Origin: a virus
Direction: 5' to 3' (one strand)
Length of the DNA stretch: 64,000 nucleotides
IMG/VR virus record: IMGVR_UViG_3300035698_022389
Span: 62,001 to 126,000 of that record
Each line of letters opens with the position of its first letter. Position 1 is the first letter of the stretch. Shown piece after piece: positions 54,001 through 61,550 of the stretch. The notes below the pieces were generated by a model that ran no database searches, was not told the origin of the DNA, and was given only the letters and a program-made list of their open reading frames with translations. The translations under genes were made by a program, and so were the position numbers.

Positions 54001-54892
54001 AATGATGGGGCCTGATCCAATGATTGAATTCGTGAACCTGCTTTCATGGACACAATTACCCTGGTATACACGGTCTTTAAAAGATATACCTCCATCCCCA
54101 GCAGCAGAACTTCAAGTTTGTGGTCTTCCTCCACGAAACCCACCTGTGTTGGATTGGGCTGAAGTACCATTCCCCTCGGCTGGGGTATTAAGATATCCAG
54201 CAGTGGATTATACAAGTGGGTCGAATCGTCCAAATGTTACCGATGATGCCAGCATAACTTTAGTAGATTATTCGGGTACCTGGGGAGCATCTTTAAAAAA
54301 CTATATAAGATTCTTTGATGCCGCTTTTAGTCGCTGGGGTGGGACAACTACCCCACCAGTTGAGGCTGCGGGGCAACCTTTTGTGACACTTCGAATTGAG
54401 GGTGTTACACTATCTGACTTTACCTATATGGCTCCTGGGCCAGGAACCACGGCTTCAGGAACATTCCCTGCAATTGCGATTCAAGTAAAAATACCAGGAT
54501 TGACAACATGGATGGATATTGGTCGAATTGACGGATCAGGCCCGAGCAAACAAGACCCGAACATTGATGGGGCAGGTTGTATGGTACTTGGTCAGCATAC
54601 ATTTGACAGTATTAATCCTGAAACGGGTATGGTATATAGTCAGATTCATGTAAATGTCGGCCCTATGGCTAATCTAGCAACAGGTATCCGAGCAGTCACA
54701 AGTCCTGACATTTATGAAGTTCCTGTGGGTGTAAAAGTGATAATGAATGATATGGCTGAAGGTGAATATGATCTAATTTCAGATTCAGACGGTTCTTTGG
54801 GAGGAGAAGGGCTTAATGCTTCTAAGGTGCGTGGGATTACTACTATTAAGATAGTCCATCCTACTCAAGTTGAAACGGCTCCTACAACCTAA
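51029..54892 (+). CDS. large appendage structural protein (1287 aa)
   Basis: No family is recognised. After a short N-terminus there is a Gly/Val/Ala-rich stretch (about 27-45, VVGGGGVGGDASL), then helix LAALKVHIQDPKNAHEG. This last segment resembles the AHxGSAI element that starts several phage fibre/collar proteins, so the N-terminus may be the attachment part. The remainder is beta-rich, with many Pro, Tyr and Asp residues and few charged helices, apart from a helical stretch around 920-960 (DSLLTKEKDVEERFLDEVYR). The last 200 residues look like a beta sandwich (FVTLRIEGVTLSDFTYMAPG, IAIQVKIPGLTTWMDIG). Gene order (two fibre-like neighbours) suggests a virion surface protein. The start codon choice is explained by the ribosome site overlapping the upstream stop. 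Confidence 0.55.
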   Translation: MPRNLNPKNIKIGPGQTVPDRGADASLVDGAVVGGGGVGGDASLVLAALKVHIQDPKNAHEGSAIGLEPFQPFISDDVEGLFQEVAGGMPYEPPMLGRYAHYMDFHSVPDWGAAKLNDTPIFLRDGDFDDLINTNAYGDVFPYFLKAPQTVVGSEDMNLDVDAETPQQYSPGFLPEQPWVTPEYDGKVTSSKYNTRQYGTLFPNGGDIMADRIFNHAGILGADNPSVRKSGGAGRCYAGGFTRADDVVQKTMCLTPFEHGVDMWPLLVTISGSIYPADRGVLALLHFPHLETPATSPDVPWTDERRDAFLAQSVLTDRCIAALLLGQGVLGDACIEFGASSGPCDGGPGGIFSVGVDAEGNYDPFAYPGRAGGQYNLDELHTGQSSIPSVGVLPDPWDNLTGQGAGAGAKRAQYVAVGDDYYPAAGQVRLGSDPDVGTILTWGIPVLGGTLNTYLSSGAIPAYPAGSYVNLQHIGRSVIHTTNQFLYRLPVLDDYSETSGMKYTPKSFVNPGAIETYRYFYAESAASPEKDPFDYGSLSTELSVGGNYPPFQQDCLTWQLARYRHTFAMDGGLDAYPGVPTPLGSYALFHFKSEHDFEALMLDGSMPDELYGIHFLTDSSNVVNEQTDSVMEPEYMGPIPDFSYSANFYNGLRDEVFVGGSEDDHKVQRTDVTSSLFTWSAPLSSVADPGIVYISGVAYFTPRKIIGGTSSFQFNRIEVGIDNTWTGCYRTDAEVPSSAPAVFDSPNPGFLNLKPFMADTSGLPASYPVGPQYRQDYRIEFPFTGFFDPLLSPYSNISGPATGDPLILLNTDPVEIPGDETTPSFSTNAKPVFYVRRPLTHGGDWEDVIQPSWSTSGSGVVTGHGVDLTALNTVLFHSTNFSCTDIADKTTGIGRYGNFVSTTPITSFAINLYPAFDSLLTKEKDVEERFLDEVYRYLSLYDLPGATEAFLKAATVGPGMSTWNGGPVPIPVQAGAHHGAADFPAPWDTFQMMGPDPMIEFVNLLSWTQLPWYTRSLKDIPPSPAAELQVCGLPPRNPPVLDWAEVPFPSAGVLRYPAVDYTSGSNRPNVTDDASITLVDYSGTWGASLKNYIRFFDAAFSRWGGTTTPPVEAAGQPFVTLRIEGVTLSDFTYMAPGPGTTASGTFPAIAIQVKIPGLTTWMDIGRIDGSGPSKQDPNIDGAGCMVLGQHTFDSINPETGMVYSQIHVNVGPMANLATGIRAVTSPDIYEVPVGVKVIMNDMAEGEYDLISDSDGSLGGEGLNASKVRGITTIKIVHPTQVETAPTT

Positions 54893-54899
54893 TTGAGTC

Positions 54900-54921
54900 G
54901 GTGAAATGGTTATAGTTCACC
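54900..54921 (+). other. 6-bp hairpin in the 66-bp spacer before the 54959 gene
   Basis: GGTGAA (54900-54905) pairs exactly with TTCACC (54916-54921) around a 10-nt loop. It starts eight bases after the upstream stop. No T-run follows, so it is not a clear intrinsic terminator; it could be an mRNA processing or stability element. Chance occurrence cannot be excluded. Confidence 0.35.
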
Positions 54922-54958
54922 CCAGTTAGAAAGTATGGCTTAAACATAAGAGGTTGAT

Positions 54959-57900
54959 ATGGCATATGACCCAAATAAAGTGAATCTCGGGGCTGATCTT
55001 TTGACAAACCCGACGGCTTCTGACAGGGACCCCTGGCAGGAAGCATTTAAGAGATTTTCTGCTGTTGCAGAAGCTAGTGTGTTACGTGCGTCAGAGGCTA
55101 TGTCTGGAATGACTGGTTCTTGGGCAGCTCAGTATAAGTTTGGTCCTTCTGTGACCGATAATTCAGATCAGCCTGAATCTACATCTCCGTCTAATTTCAG
55201 TATGAAATGCAGTAAACTTGGGCGTCCAGGAATGCCTGAGATTGATTTCGTTCCGTACTGCCATAATACTAACCGTTTTGGTAACAAAGGTGGGGCACTT
55301 CTCGGTGAACCTATCTCCTTTCAGTTCGTAGGTCCGACCCCCAAAGTGGGTGGTCAGAACATGGTATGGCAATGGGTCGTAACTGCAGGACCTGTGGCAG
55401 ATACCCTTGAACTTGATGATCTCATTGTGGATACATCTGCTGGGCCTCCTTGGTCTCATACAACCCGACCGGTAACTATGGATATTGAAGCCCTCTATAA
55501 TATCGTTCCTGCTACATGGGCCACCCGATTCGATGGTGGCCTTTATGTGATGATTACTGAGACAGGGTACACTGGAGAAATAGACCCTACTACCCCTGTA
55601 ACTGGTGGTATTGGTGATGGAGCTCTTGTCCAGGATGCAGGGATCCCTCGGGAACCTTTAACCCCTCTGACTTCAAATAGCAAAACGGAATTGTTCAGGG
55701 TTACGGCATTGAATATTGGTGGGAGTGGCTACCTTACAGGGTTCACATTAGATTCAGGTAAACGGATTGAGGATTATTTTGAATTTAATTCAGGTGGGGG
55801 ATTGGATGTTGTTCGACACATCACGTTAGTTGAACCTGTAGCAACTCGTTTGACTGCTATTCCTGACTCAGGTGCAGGTAAAGGCAGGGAACAAGTATTT
55901 GCATTCACTCCTCCTAGACGAGCCCTGACTTCTGAATTTCAGATGTTGACTTCCAACTGGATCACTGCAGGTGCTTTAGAATATCCTTGGGATGAAGCAG
56001 CCACTGTTGGGCAAGACATTTTTGATTATGAATATGGTCCAAGTCTGCCCGTTCAGAAACCCTTTGCTGAATGGGAAAATGTTTATTTGACAGATGAAAG
56101 TGTATGGCCTTTAAATGGTCCGTGGGCTGTTATGGTGATAGCTTGGGATGCAGATGTTAGCAATGGTGACCCTCTTCCTGAAGCAGGCGACATCATTAAG
56201 ATACATGCTGTTCATACTGGTGATAAAGACTTATGGGAAACCAGTAATGGACGGTCTGCAAATTGGGGAAGTCTTCTTGGATACTTTGAAGTGAAAACTG
56301 TAGCACTTGCAGCAGGTACAGTTTATTATGTTGAGGTCAGACGCTATGTTGAAGTTAACCCTGAGTCAGGGAACTCTATGTGGGGTCTTGGTAGAATGTT
56401 TAGTAATCTTCTTGTGGACCCTTATGGAATTCAGTTAAAATGTTCCATTCACAAACCTGTGACGGAACTTTGGAATAATCCCTGGTTTGATGCCGATGCT
56501 TTGGATTCCACTCGGCTAACAAACCTTATCGACCCTCGATGGGTTGAGCGTAATGGTGCTATATCTAGCTCTAGTCTTACAGAACGACCGATGGGTAAGA
56601 GTCCTTATCGCCCAGATAGAGCTATTTTTGACACGGCTTCTTCTAATAGTGGGACATCAGGGTCAAATGCAGACCCTGGAAATTTACAGAATTTAGGTTT
56701 CAGGGTAGTATTATTCCCTGCCCGAATCAAAACTGTCCCGACAGCAGATGGGACGGAAGATATTCTCACTCCTGATTGGAATCGTCCAATTACTTCAAAT
56801 GAAGTGTCTATTGACCCGACCGTAAATGCAAAACAGTATATTGAGGTGGACTATGCCAATGGACTCGTCCGTTTATCACATCCTCCTCAAGCTTTGGCCA
56901 TCACTGATCCCAATGCAGGGGATTTAGCTCCTTTGGAAGATATCTTTACACTTGGTACAGATGATAATCCTCGTGGGGAGATGGTGTTGTTTGCATCTTG
57001 TGTTCCTTACACTCAGGACATTGGACAACGTGGGGCTGGCCCACGTATAACTAACAATACTGAGGTTCTCCAAAAAGGAGAATCTTATGATGTTTACGGT
57101 AGTCGGACAGCTTTTGATATTGAGGTGCCCCAAACGATTACATGTTATAATGATGTTGGGGTTACCGACCAGCAACTAGTTTTGACGGGCTTAGTGGCAG
57201 ACCAACTGCCTCCCACAGGTTTCTTTGAATTATTCGACGCTGGTACTCCTGTGTTCACAACAGGGAGAGTGAGAGGGTCTTTGTTCGGTTATTATGGGGT
57301 CGTGGAAACAGGGGGCAATACTGTCCTTCACGGTGTTCACGGTGGCCTAGAAGTAGGAACCGATACGGTCACAATAGCTGTTGCAGGCCAAGCTCTTTTA
57401 CGAAGAGAATTATACACTCCGAATGACTTGTATGGTACGGCTGGTGTATCTTATCAAAATGATGTCAGTTATGGAAGTGCTAAACGAGCAGGTACACTCC
57501 GATTTACCGGAGTTGAGTCTGTTGTAAATCTTGATGGTTCTATCACAATAAAAATAGAAGCATCAGGTGTTCCAGGTCCGGCAGGTCCGGCAGGTGCAAC
57601 AGGTGCAACCGGTCCTGTAGGTCCCGCAGGTGAAGGTTTTGAAGAATTGTTTTCTTCTTGGGTGTTTGACGGCGGTGACCTCACAGGTGTTTGGGATGGA
57701 CTACTTGCTTATAGTGTTGATATTGCTGCAACAACAATTCTTTTCCAAGGTTCAAGGATTGTTGTCCCATTGGGGTCATTAGTTGTTGGAGCAACCAGTT
57801 CGGGGTATATTTACATAGATGGTGTGACGGCTCTTGGTGTTTATACTTATAGTGTTAGTGCTACTATCCCTCTACCGGATATTGACCATGTTTTATTAGG

Positions 57901-60628
57901 GTATTATTCGTCAACGATGGGTACTGCACCGGTAACAACAGACCTTCGGTATCCATTATTGGACATTGACCGTCGGTTGGATATTTTTGTAGGTAATCAT
58001 AAAACAGGAACAGACACTTCTTTAACAGGTTATCATTTCACATCATTAGCAGATGCCGTAGCCTATGCCAATGAGATTCAAAACCCAATAGCAGGTCGTC
58101 CTGATTATAGAGTAAGAATCCGTGTTGTAGGGTATACCGAGGAAGTCCTTGGGGATTTACCGATTCTGATTAAGACAGATGGTTTAACTATTGAAAGTGA
58201 TCCTTCCCTTGATGCTGATGTAGCTATATCTTGGGCTGCTGATGATAAAGCACTGATTGATTTGAATGGTCATGAGGATTTAACTTTTGACGGTTTAAAT
58301 TTCCGTAGTCTCAGTACAGACTCGGCTAATATAGAGCCTTTTCGGGCAGCTTTCATCAACACTGGTGGTATTTGTAAACGGCTCACTATTAACAATTGCC
58401 GTTTACATGGTGGTCAAGGTTTCATTACAATGACTGACAATTCTTTTGAAGATGCCATAATTACTAATAATTATTGTGAAGACCTATTAGATTTTGGTGT
58501 TTATTTGATTAACACAGCACCCGATCCTATTACTATGACGGTGGCAGGGGGCACAACCACTACTATTGCCGTTACCTCTGGTGTGGTTTATGTTGCCTAT
58601 GGTGTAGATATTATGGTTTTAGGCACATTAGGGGGGACAATTACTTATACTGATGTATTAGGTATAAGCACAATGACAATTACAGATACCGCTGGTGTTT
58701 ATCCTAGTATTTCGGTTAAACCCGATGATGCAGGGAGTGCCGCTCAAGTAAGCTTTGAAGGGGATGGTACTTTAAATGATGGTACAAGCACAATTGTGTT
58801 CAGTTCTGGTGATTCTGGTATGTTTGCCAATTATGACCTTGCTCCTGCTGCCGATGAGGGCATTATAGCTGTTACTTCCAGTATATTGGAACGGAGTGTT
58901 ATTGAAAATAATACATTTATCCAAGCTAGTACTATTGGTAATATGGCTGATAATACCCGAACGATGGGGGCTGCTACAGCAACAATTCTTGTGGGTGGTG
59001 GGATGACCCTTAGAATTGGGGATAATGATGGATCAGCTGCAGTAGGGGCTCCCCCTACTTTGCCTGGGTATATCGACCTTACGAATGGTGATACTGCTAA
59101 CCTTACGAACGATGGTGCTGGGACTGTTGATATTATTACACCAGGTCCAACTACAGAACTTCAGATTACTGTTGGTGAAATGGTAGCTTTTTATGCTTCT
59201 ACCACTGGTACAGGTGGTTGGGCAGTTATTACATTTCCAGGTACAGATCCTATTCAAATCACCGAAGACACTTTTGGGTATCTTTTGGTTGGTGCAACAG
59301 AAGTGGACTTCATCCATGGACCAAATACAGGGGCAACTGCCGGTGGTATTGTACTTCATACGGAATTACCAGACGGAGCAGTGAGTAGTGATTTCTTATT
59401 TGCAAGTATTTTAGCCAATATGCATAATGATATTGTTCATAATACCATTCAAGGTTTCCATGTTGGTGTTTCTGCCAATATTATATGGAATTCCCGAATT
59501 TGTAATAATGTTATTGAGGATACAAAAAACCTTGGGATTCAAATGGGGATGATGGCAGGTTATTACTCAATCAATGATAATGTTTTAGACTCTGTGTTCA
59601 CAGCTACACAACTAGATGACGAACCTTTCCAATGGCCTGCCCAACAAAATTTTCCTCCTACTGGCAGTTTTATCAATGCTGCAACTCCACCTATTAAATA
59701 TGGAATTTATGCAAGTGGTTTTCATAGTGAAGTTGAAAAAAATGTCATTGCAACGTCAAGTTATCTTAGCCCAGCAGGTGATGAGGAAAAGCCAACTTGG
59801 ACGTTCCAAGCTATTGATATATACTTGACTGGCTATTGGTTGACTGCTAGAGATAATACTTCGTATTGGTGTGTGGGTGGTCTTGGTTATGCTTTGAAGT
59901 TTGAGGATAACACCATTAGTTACTCAGGGTTTGCAGGTCTTTCAGAAGATGCTTCCATTTTTGTTTTCTCTTCTTATAGTGTCATTCGAGGTAATTCATG
60001 TGGTGGCCATATTTACTTAAATGGTTCAGGATCCTCTGTTGTGGATGCTAATGTTGGTGTTTTGACAGGCATTTATTTAGCAAATCCCACGCTTGCCTCT
60101 AGTATTAGATTAGGGAGTGCAAATTGCACTATTTCTAATAATAAAGTGAACAGCATTTCTCTTACGGGAAATGTTAATATTATATACCGTCCTAATTATT
60201 GTAGTGTTCAAGGCAATAGTTGTGTTACTCTTTATAATGGGGATTCATTTGATTTAGTAGGCCCAACTAATACACGAATCCTAAATAATTATGTTTCTAC
60301 GAACATTGTTTCATATGATGAGGCAACACATGCCATTATCACAGGTAATACAGTACTCGGAACTATTGATATCTTTGAGGACTATTGTGTCGTAGGCAAT
60401 AATCAAGTTGCCATAATTGATGTTAATGCTACCCCTATAACCAACTGGAGGAGAGTGCTTATTTCCTCAAATAATGTCAGTAATAAAATTACGGGAGAAA
60501 TAACTTTAAACACTACTCCAATTTATACCTCTGTTATAGGGAATACAGTTCCCACTGGGGGGAAAATGTTTGGGCACACGACAGTAGGTGTTCATACTGA
60601 TTGGGAAGCACATAATATAGAATGGTAA
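54959..60628 (+). CDS. long tail fibre (1889 aa) with collagen-like segment and beta-helix
   Basis: Residues about 1-860 form a beta-rich shaft or attachment part without a recognised family. Residues 870-893 are eight Gly-X-Y triplets (GVP GPA GPA GAT GAT GPV GPA GEG), a collagen-like triple helix that trimerises phage fibres. After a short beta domain, about 1020-1190 and 1490-1800 read as a right-handed parallel beta-helix: ADAVAYANEIQNPIAG, VRIRVVGYTEEVLGDLPILI, then Asn-rich turns such as TINNCRLHGGQGFI, NDIVHNTIQGFHVGV and RICNNVIEDTKNLGI. A beta-rich Gly/Thr region (about 1190-1480) interrupts the helix. The architecture (shaft, trimeriser, beta-helix) is that of a receptor-binding or capsule-contacting fibre; no catalytic residues could be assigned. 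AGAGG precedes the ATG. Confidence 0.75.
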   Translation: MAYDPNKVNLGADLLTNPTASDRDPWQEAFKRFSAVAEASVLRASEAMSGMTGSWAAQYKFGPSVTDNSDQPESTSPSNFSMKCSKLGRPGMPEIDFVPYCHNTNRFGNKGGALLGEPISFQFVGPTPKVGGQNMVWQWVVTAGPVADTLELDDLIVDTSAGPPWSHTTRPVTMDIEALYNIVPATWATRFDGGLYVMITETGYTGEIDPTTPVTGGIGDGALVQDAGIPREPLTPLTSNSKTELFRVTALNIGGSGYLTGFTLDSGKRIEDYFEFNSGGGLDVVRHITLVEPVATRLTAIPDSGAGKGREQVFAFTPPRRALTSEFQMLTSNWITAGALEYPWDEAATVGQDIFDYEYGPSLPVQKPFAEWENVYLTDESVWPLNGPWAVMVIAWDADVSNGDPLPEAGDIIKIHAVHTGDKDLWETSNGRSANWGSLLGYFEVKTVALAAGTVYYVEVRRYVEVNPESGNSMWGLGRMFSNLLVDPYGIQLKCSIHKPVTELWNNPWFDADALDSTRLTNLIDPRWVERNGAISSSSLTERPMGKSPYRPDRAIFDTASSNSGTSGSNADPGNLQNLGFRVVLFPARIKTVPTADGTEDILTPDWNRPITSNEVSIDPTVNAKQYIEVDYANGLVRLSHPPQALAITDPNAGDLAPLEDIFTLGTDDNPRGEMVLFASCVPYTQDIGQRGAGPRITNNTEVLQKGESYDVYGSRTAFDIEVPQTITCYNDVGVTDQQLVLTGLVADQLPPTGFFELFDAGTPVFTTGRVRGSLFGYYGVVETGGNTVLHGVHGGLEVGTDTVTIAVAGQALLRRELYTPNDLYGTAGVSYQNDVSYGSAKRAGTLRFTGVESVVNLDGSITIKIEASGVPGPAGPAGATGATGPVGPAGEGFEELFSSWVFDGGDLTGVWDGLLAYSVDIAATTILFQGSRIVVPLGSLVVGATSSGYIYIDGVTALGVYTYSVSATIPLPDIDHVLLGYYSSTMGTAPVTTDLRYPLLDIDRRLDIFVGNHKTGTDTSLTGYHFTSLADAVAYANEIQNPIAGRPDYRVRIRVVGYTEEVLGDLPILIKTDGLTIESDPSLDADVAISWAADDKALIDLNGHEDLTFDGLNFRSLSTDSANIEPFRAAFINTGGICKRLTINNCRLHGGQGFITMTDNSFEDAIITNNYCEDLLDFGVYLINTAPDPITMTVAGGTTTTIAVTSGVVYVAYGVDIMVLGTLGGTITYTDVLGISTMTITDTAGVYPSISVKPDDAGSAAQVSFEGDGTLNDGTSTIVFSSGDSGMFANYDLAPAADEGIIAVTSSILERSVIENNTFIQASTIGNMADNTRTMGAATATILVGGGMTLRIGDNDGSAAVGAPPTLPGYIDLTNGDTANLTNDGAGTVDIITPGPTTELQITVGEMVAFYASTTGTGGWAVITFPGTDPIQITEDTFGYLLVGATEVDFIHGPNTGATAGGIVLHTELPDGAVSSDFLFASILANMHNDIVHNTIQGFHVGVSANIIWNSRICNNVIEDTKNLGIQMGMMAGYYSINDNVLDSVFTATQLDDEPFQWPAQQNFPPTGSFINAATPPIKYGIYASGFHSEVEKNVIATSSYLSPAGDEEKPTWTFQAIDIYLTGYWLTARDNTSYWCVGGLGYALKFEDNTISYSGFAGLSEDASIFVFSSYSVIRGNSCGGHIYLNGSGSSVVDANVGVLTGIYLANPTLASSIRLGSANCTISNNKVNSISLTGNVNIIYRPNYCSVQGNSCVTLYNGDSFDLVGPTNTRILNNYVSTNIVSYDEATHAIITGNTVLGTIDIFEDYCVVGNNQVAIIDVNATPITNWRRVLISSNNVSNKITGEITLNTTPIYTSVIGNTVPTGGKMFGHTTVGVHTDWEAHNIEW
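57566..57637 (+). repeat. collagen-like Gly-X-Y repeat coding segment
   Basis: Eight consecutive codon triplets starting with GGT encode Gly-X-Y units. The DNA shows near-identical 9-mers (GGTCCGGCA twice, then GGTGCAACA and GGTGCAACC), so the segment can expand or shrink by slippage. It lies in the 54959 fibre gene between shaft and beta-helix. Confidence 0.9.
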
Positions 60629-60651
60629 TCAATTGGACTAATGAGGTATAA

Positions 60652-61479
60652 ATGAGAGTTTTTATAGATCAAAAAGACTTGATAGCAAATGGGTCTTCGG
60701 CTAACTTGAAGATTACTCAGGTGGAAAAAACCCCTCCCAACTATGAAGATGGGACTGCCATCAATGGCCAGTTTATCCTTCCTGTCGTGGATGGTGTTGA
60801 GTTTCAAGTTGATTCTGATTCTTACGTTCTCCCAATTGATGGTGAAGATATTAGCAGTCAGGCTTTTGCTCATCTGCTGGCATCTTTTCCAATGTATGGT
60901 CACATCTTCTTTAATCCTCTTATCACTGCTCAGAATCTTGCCTATTCTGAGGGTGGTATTGATTTTTCCAAGACTTTCAAAGATGTCAGTAATACACCAC
61001 CTGATCCTCCTGTTTATTATAGCTCTCGGCTTCAAACAGGACGAGAATCTGGTACGGATGCTGGTAATTATCCGACCCACACGGCATTACTGTCTCTTAA
61101 TGATACCGTTGTGCCGAACCGCCCAGGTGTTATGGTTACAAAGGAAATTGATTTGACTCCATATACAGGTATTGATGGAGCAGATGAGTTTTGTGTGTAT
61201 TGGAAATTATTTGACTTCACAACCAGTGAGGATTTGGCAGGGGATTATGTGAACGATGTTGTGGGTAACAATACCCCTGCAATACGTCGAATCTTCGAGG
61301 CAGACCCAGAACCCGATGACTTATCTGTTTATGTTTCCCCTGATGATGGGGCTAATTGGTGTGAAGCTGGGTTCCTAGAATCTGTTGCGTTCACATCTAA
61401 GACTACGAGCATCAGGTTGGCATTTTTGAATCGTGGGAGTAGTAAAATTTTCATCGCTAACTATGGAGTACTTTTTTAA
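60652..61479 (+). CDS. small appendage protein (275 aa), unknown
   Basis: No family is recognised. Residues about 1-75 are beta strands (VFIDQKDLIANGSSANLKIT, GQFILPVVDGVEFQVDSDSY). The C-terminal half (about 155-275) looks like a beta sandwich of carbohydrate-binding or discoidin-like type (VMVTKEIDLTPYTGIDGADE, LSVYVSPDDGANWCEAGF, TTSIRLAFLNRGSSKIFIAN); the similarity is by pattern only. GAGG stands close before the ATG. It lies 23 bp after the long fibre gene, so it could be a fibre tip, adaptor or chaperone; these cannot be separated by reading alone. Confidence 0.5.
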   Translation: MRVFIDQKDLIANGSSANLKITQVEKTPPNYEDGTAINGQFILPVVDGVEFQVDSDSYVLPIDGEDISSQAFAHLLASFPMYGHIFFNPLITAQNLAYSEGGIDFSKTFKDVSNTPPDPPVYYSSRLQTGRESGTDAGNYPTHTALLSLNDTVVPNRPGVMVTKEIDLTPYTGIDGADEFCVYWKLFDFTTSEDLAGDYVNDVVGNNTPAIRRIFEADPEPDDLSVYVSPDDGANWCEAGFLESVAFTSKTTSIRLAFLNRGSSKIFIANYGVLF

Positions 61480-61481
61480 AG

Positions 61482-61523
61482 AGGTGTTATGAGATACAGG
61501 TTAAATATCTCTATTGAACACCT
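61482..61523 (+). promoter_or_regulatory. nested hairpin in the spacer before the last gene
   Basis: AGGTGTT (61482-61488) pairs with AACACCT (61517-61523), and inside it GAGATA (61491-61496) pairs with TATCTC (61506-61511). Thirteen exact base pairs in 42 nt make this the best-formed hairpin in the window. No T-run follows it directly. It could be an RNA processing site, a translational control element or a weak terminator. Confidence 0.5.
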
Positions 61524-61530
61524 ATATTAA
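61489..61530 (+). CDS. possible 13-codon leader peptide inside the nested hairpin
   Basis: ATG 61489 preceded by AGAGG starts a frame MRYRLNISIEHLY ending TAA at 61530, 20 bases before the next gene. It lies across the whole nested hairpin, so its translation would disrupt the hairpin. A leader-peptide arrangement is possible, but so small a frame can arise by chance; there is no direct support for expression. Confidence 0.2.
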   Translation: MRYRLNISIEHLY

Positions 61531-61550
61531 ACAGGTAAAAGGTAAAGAAC

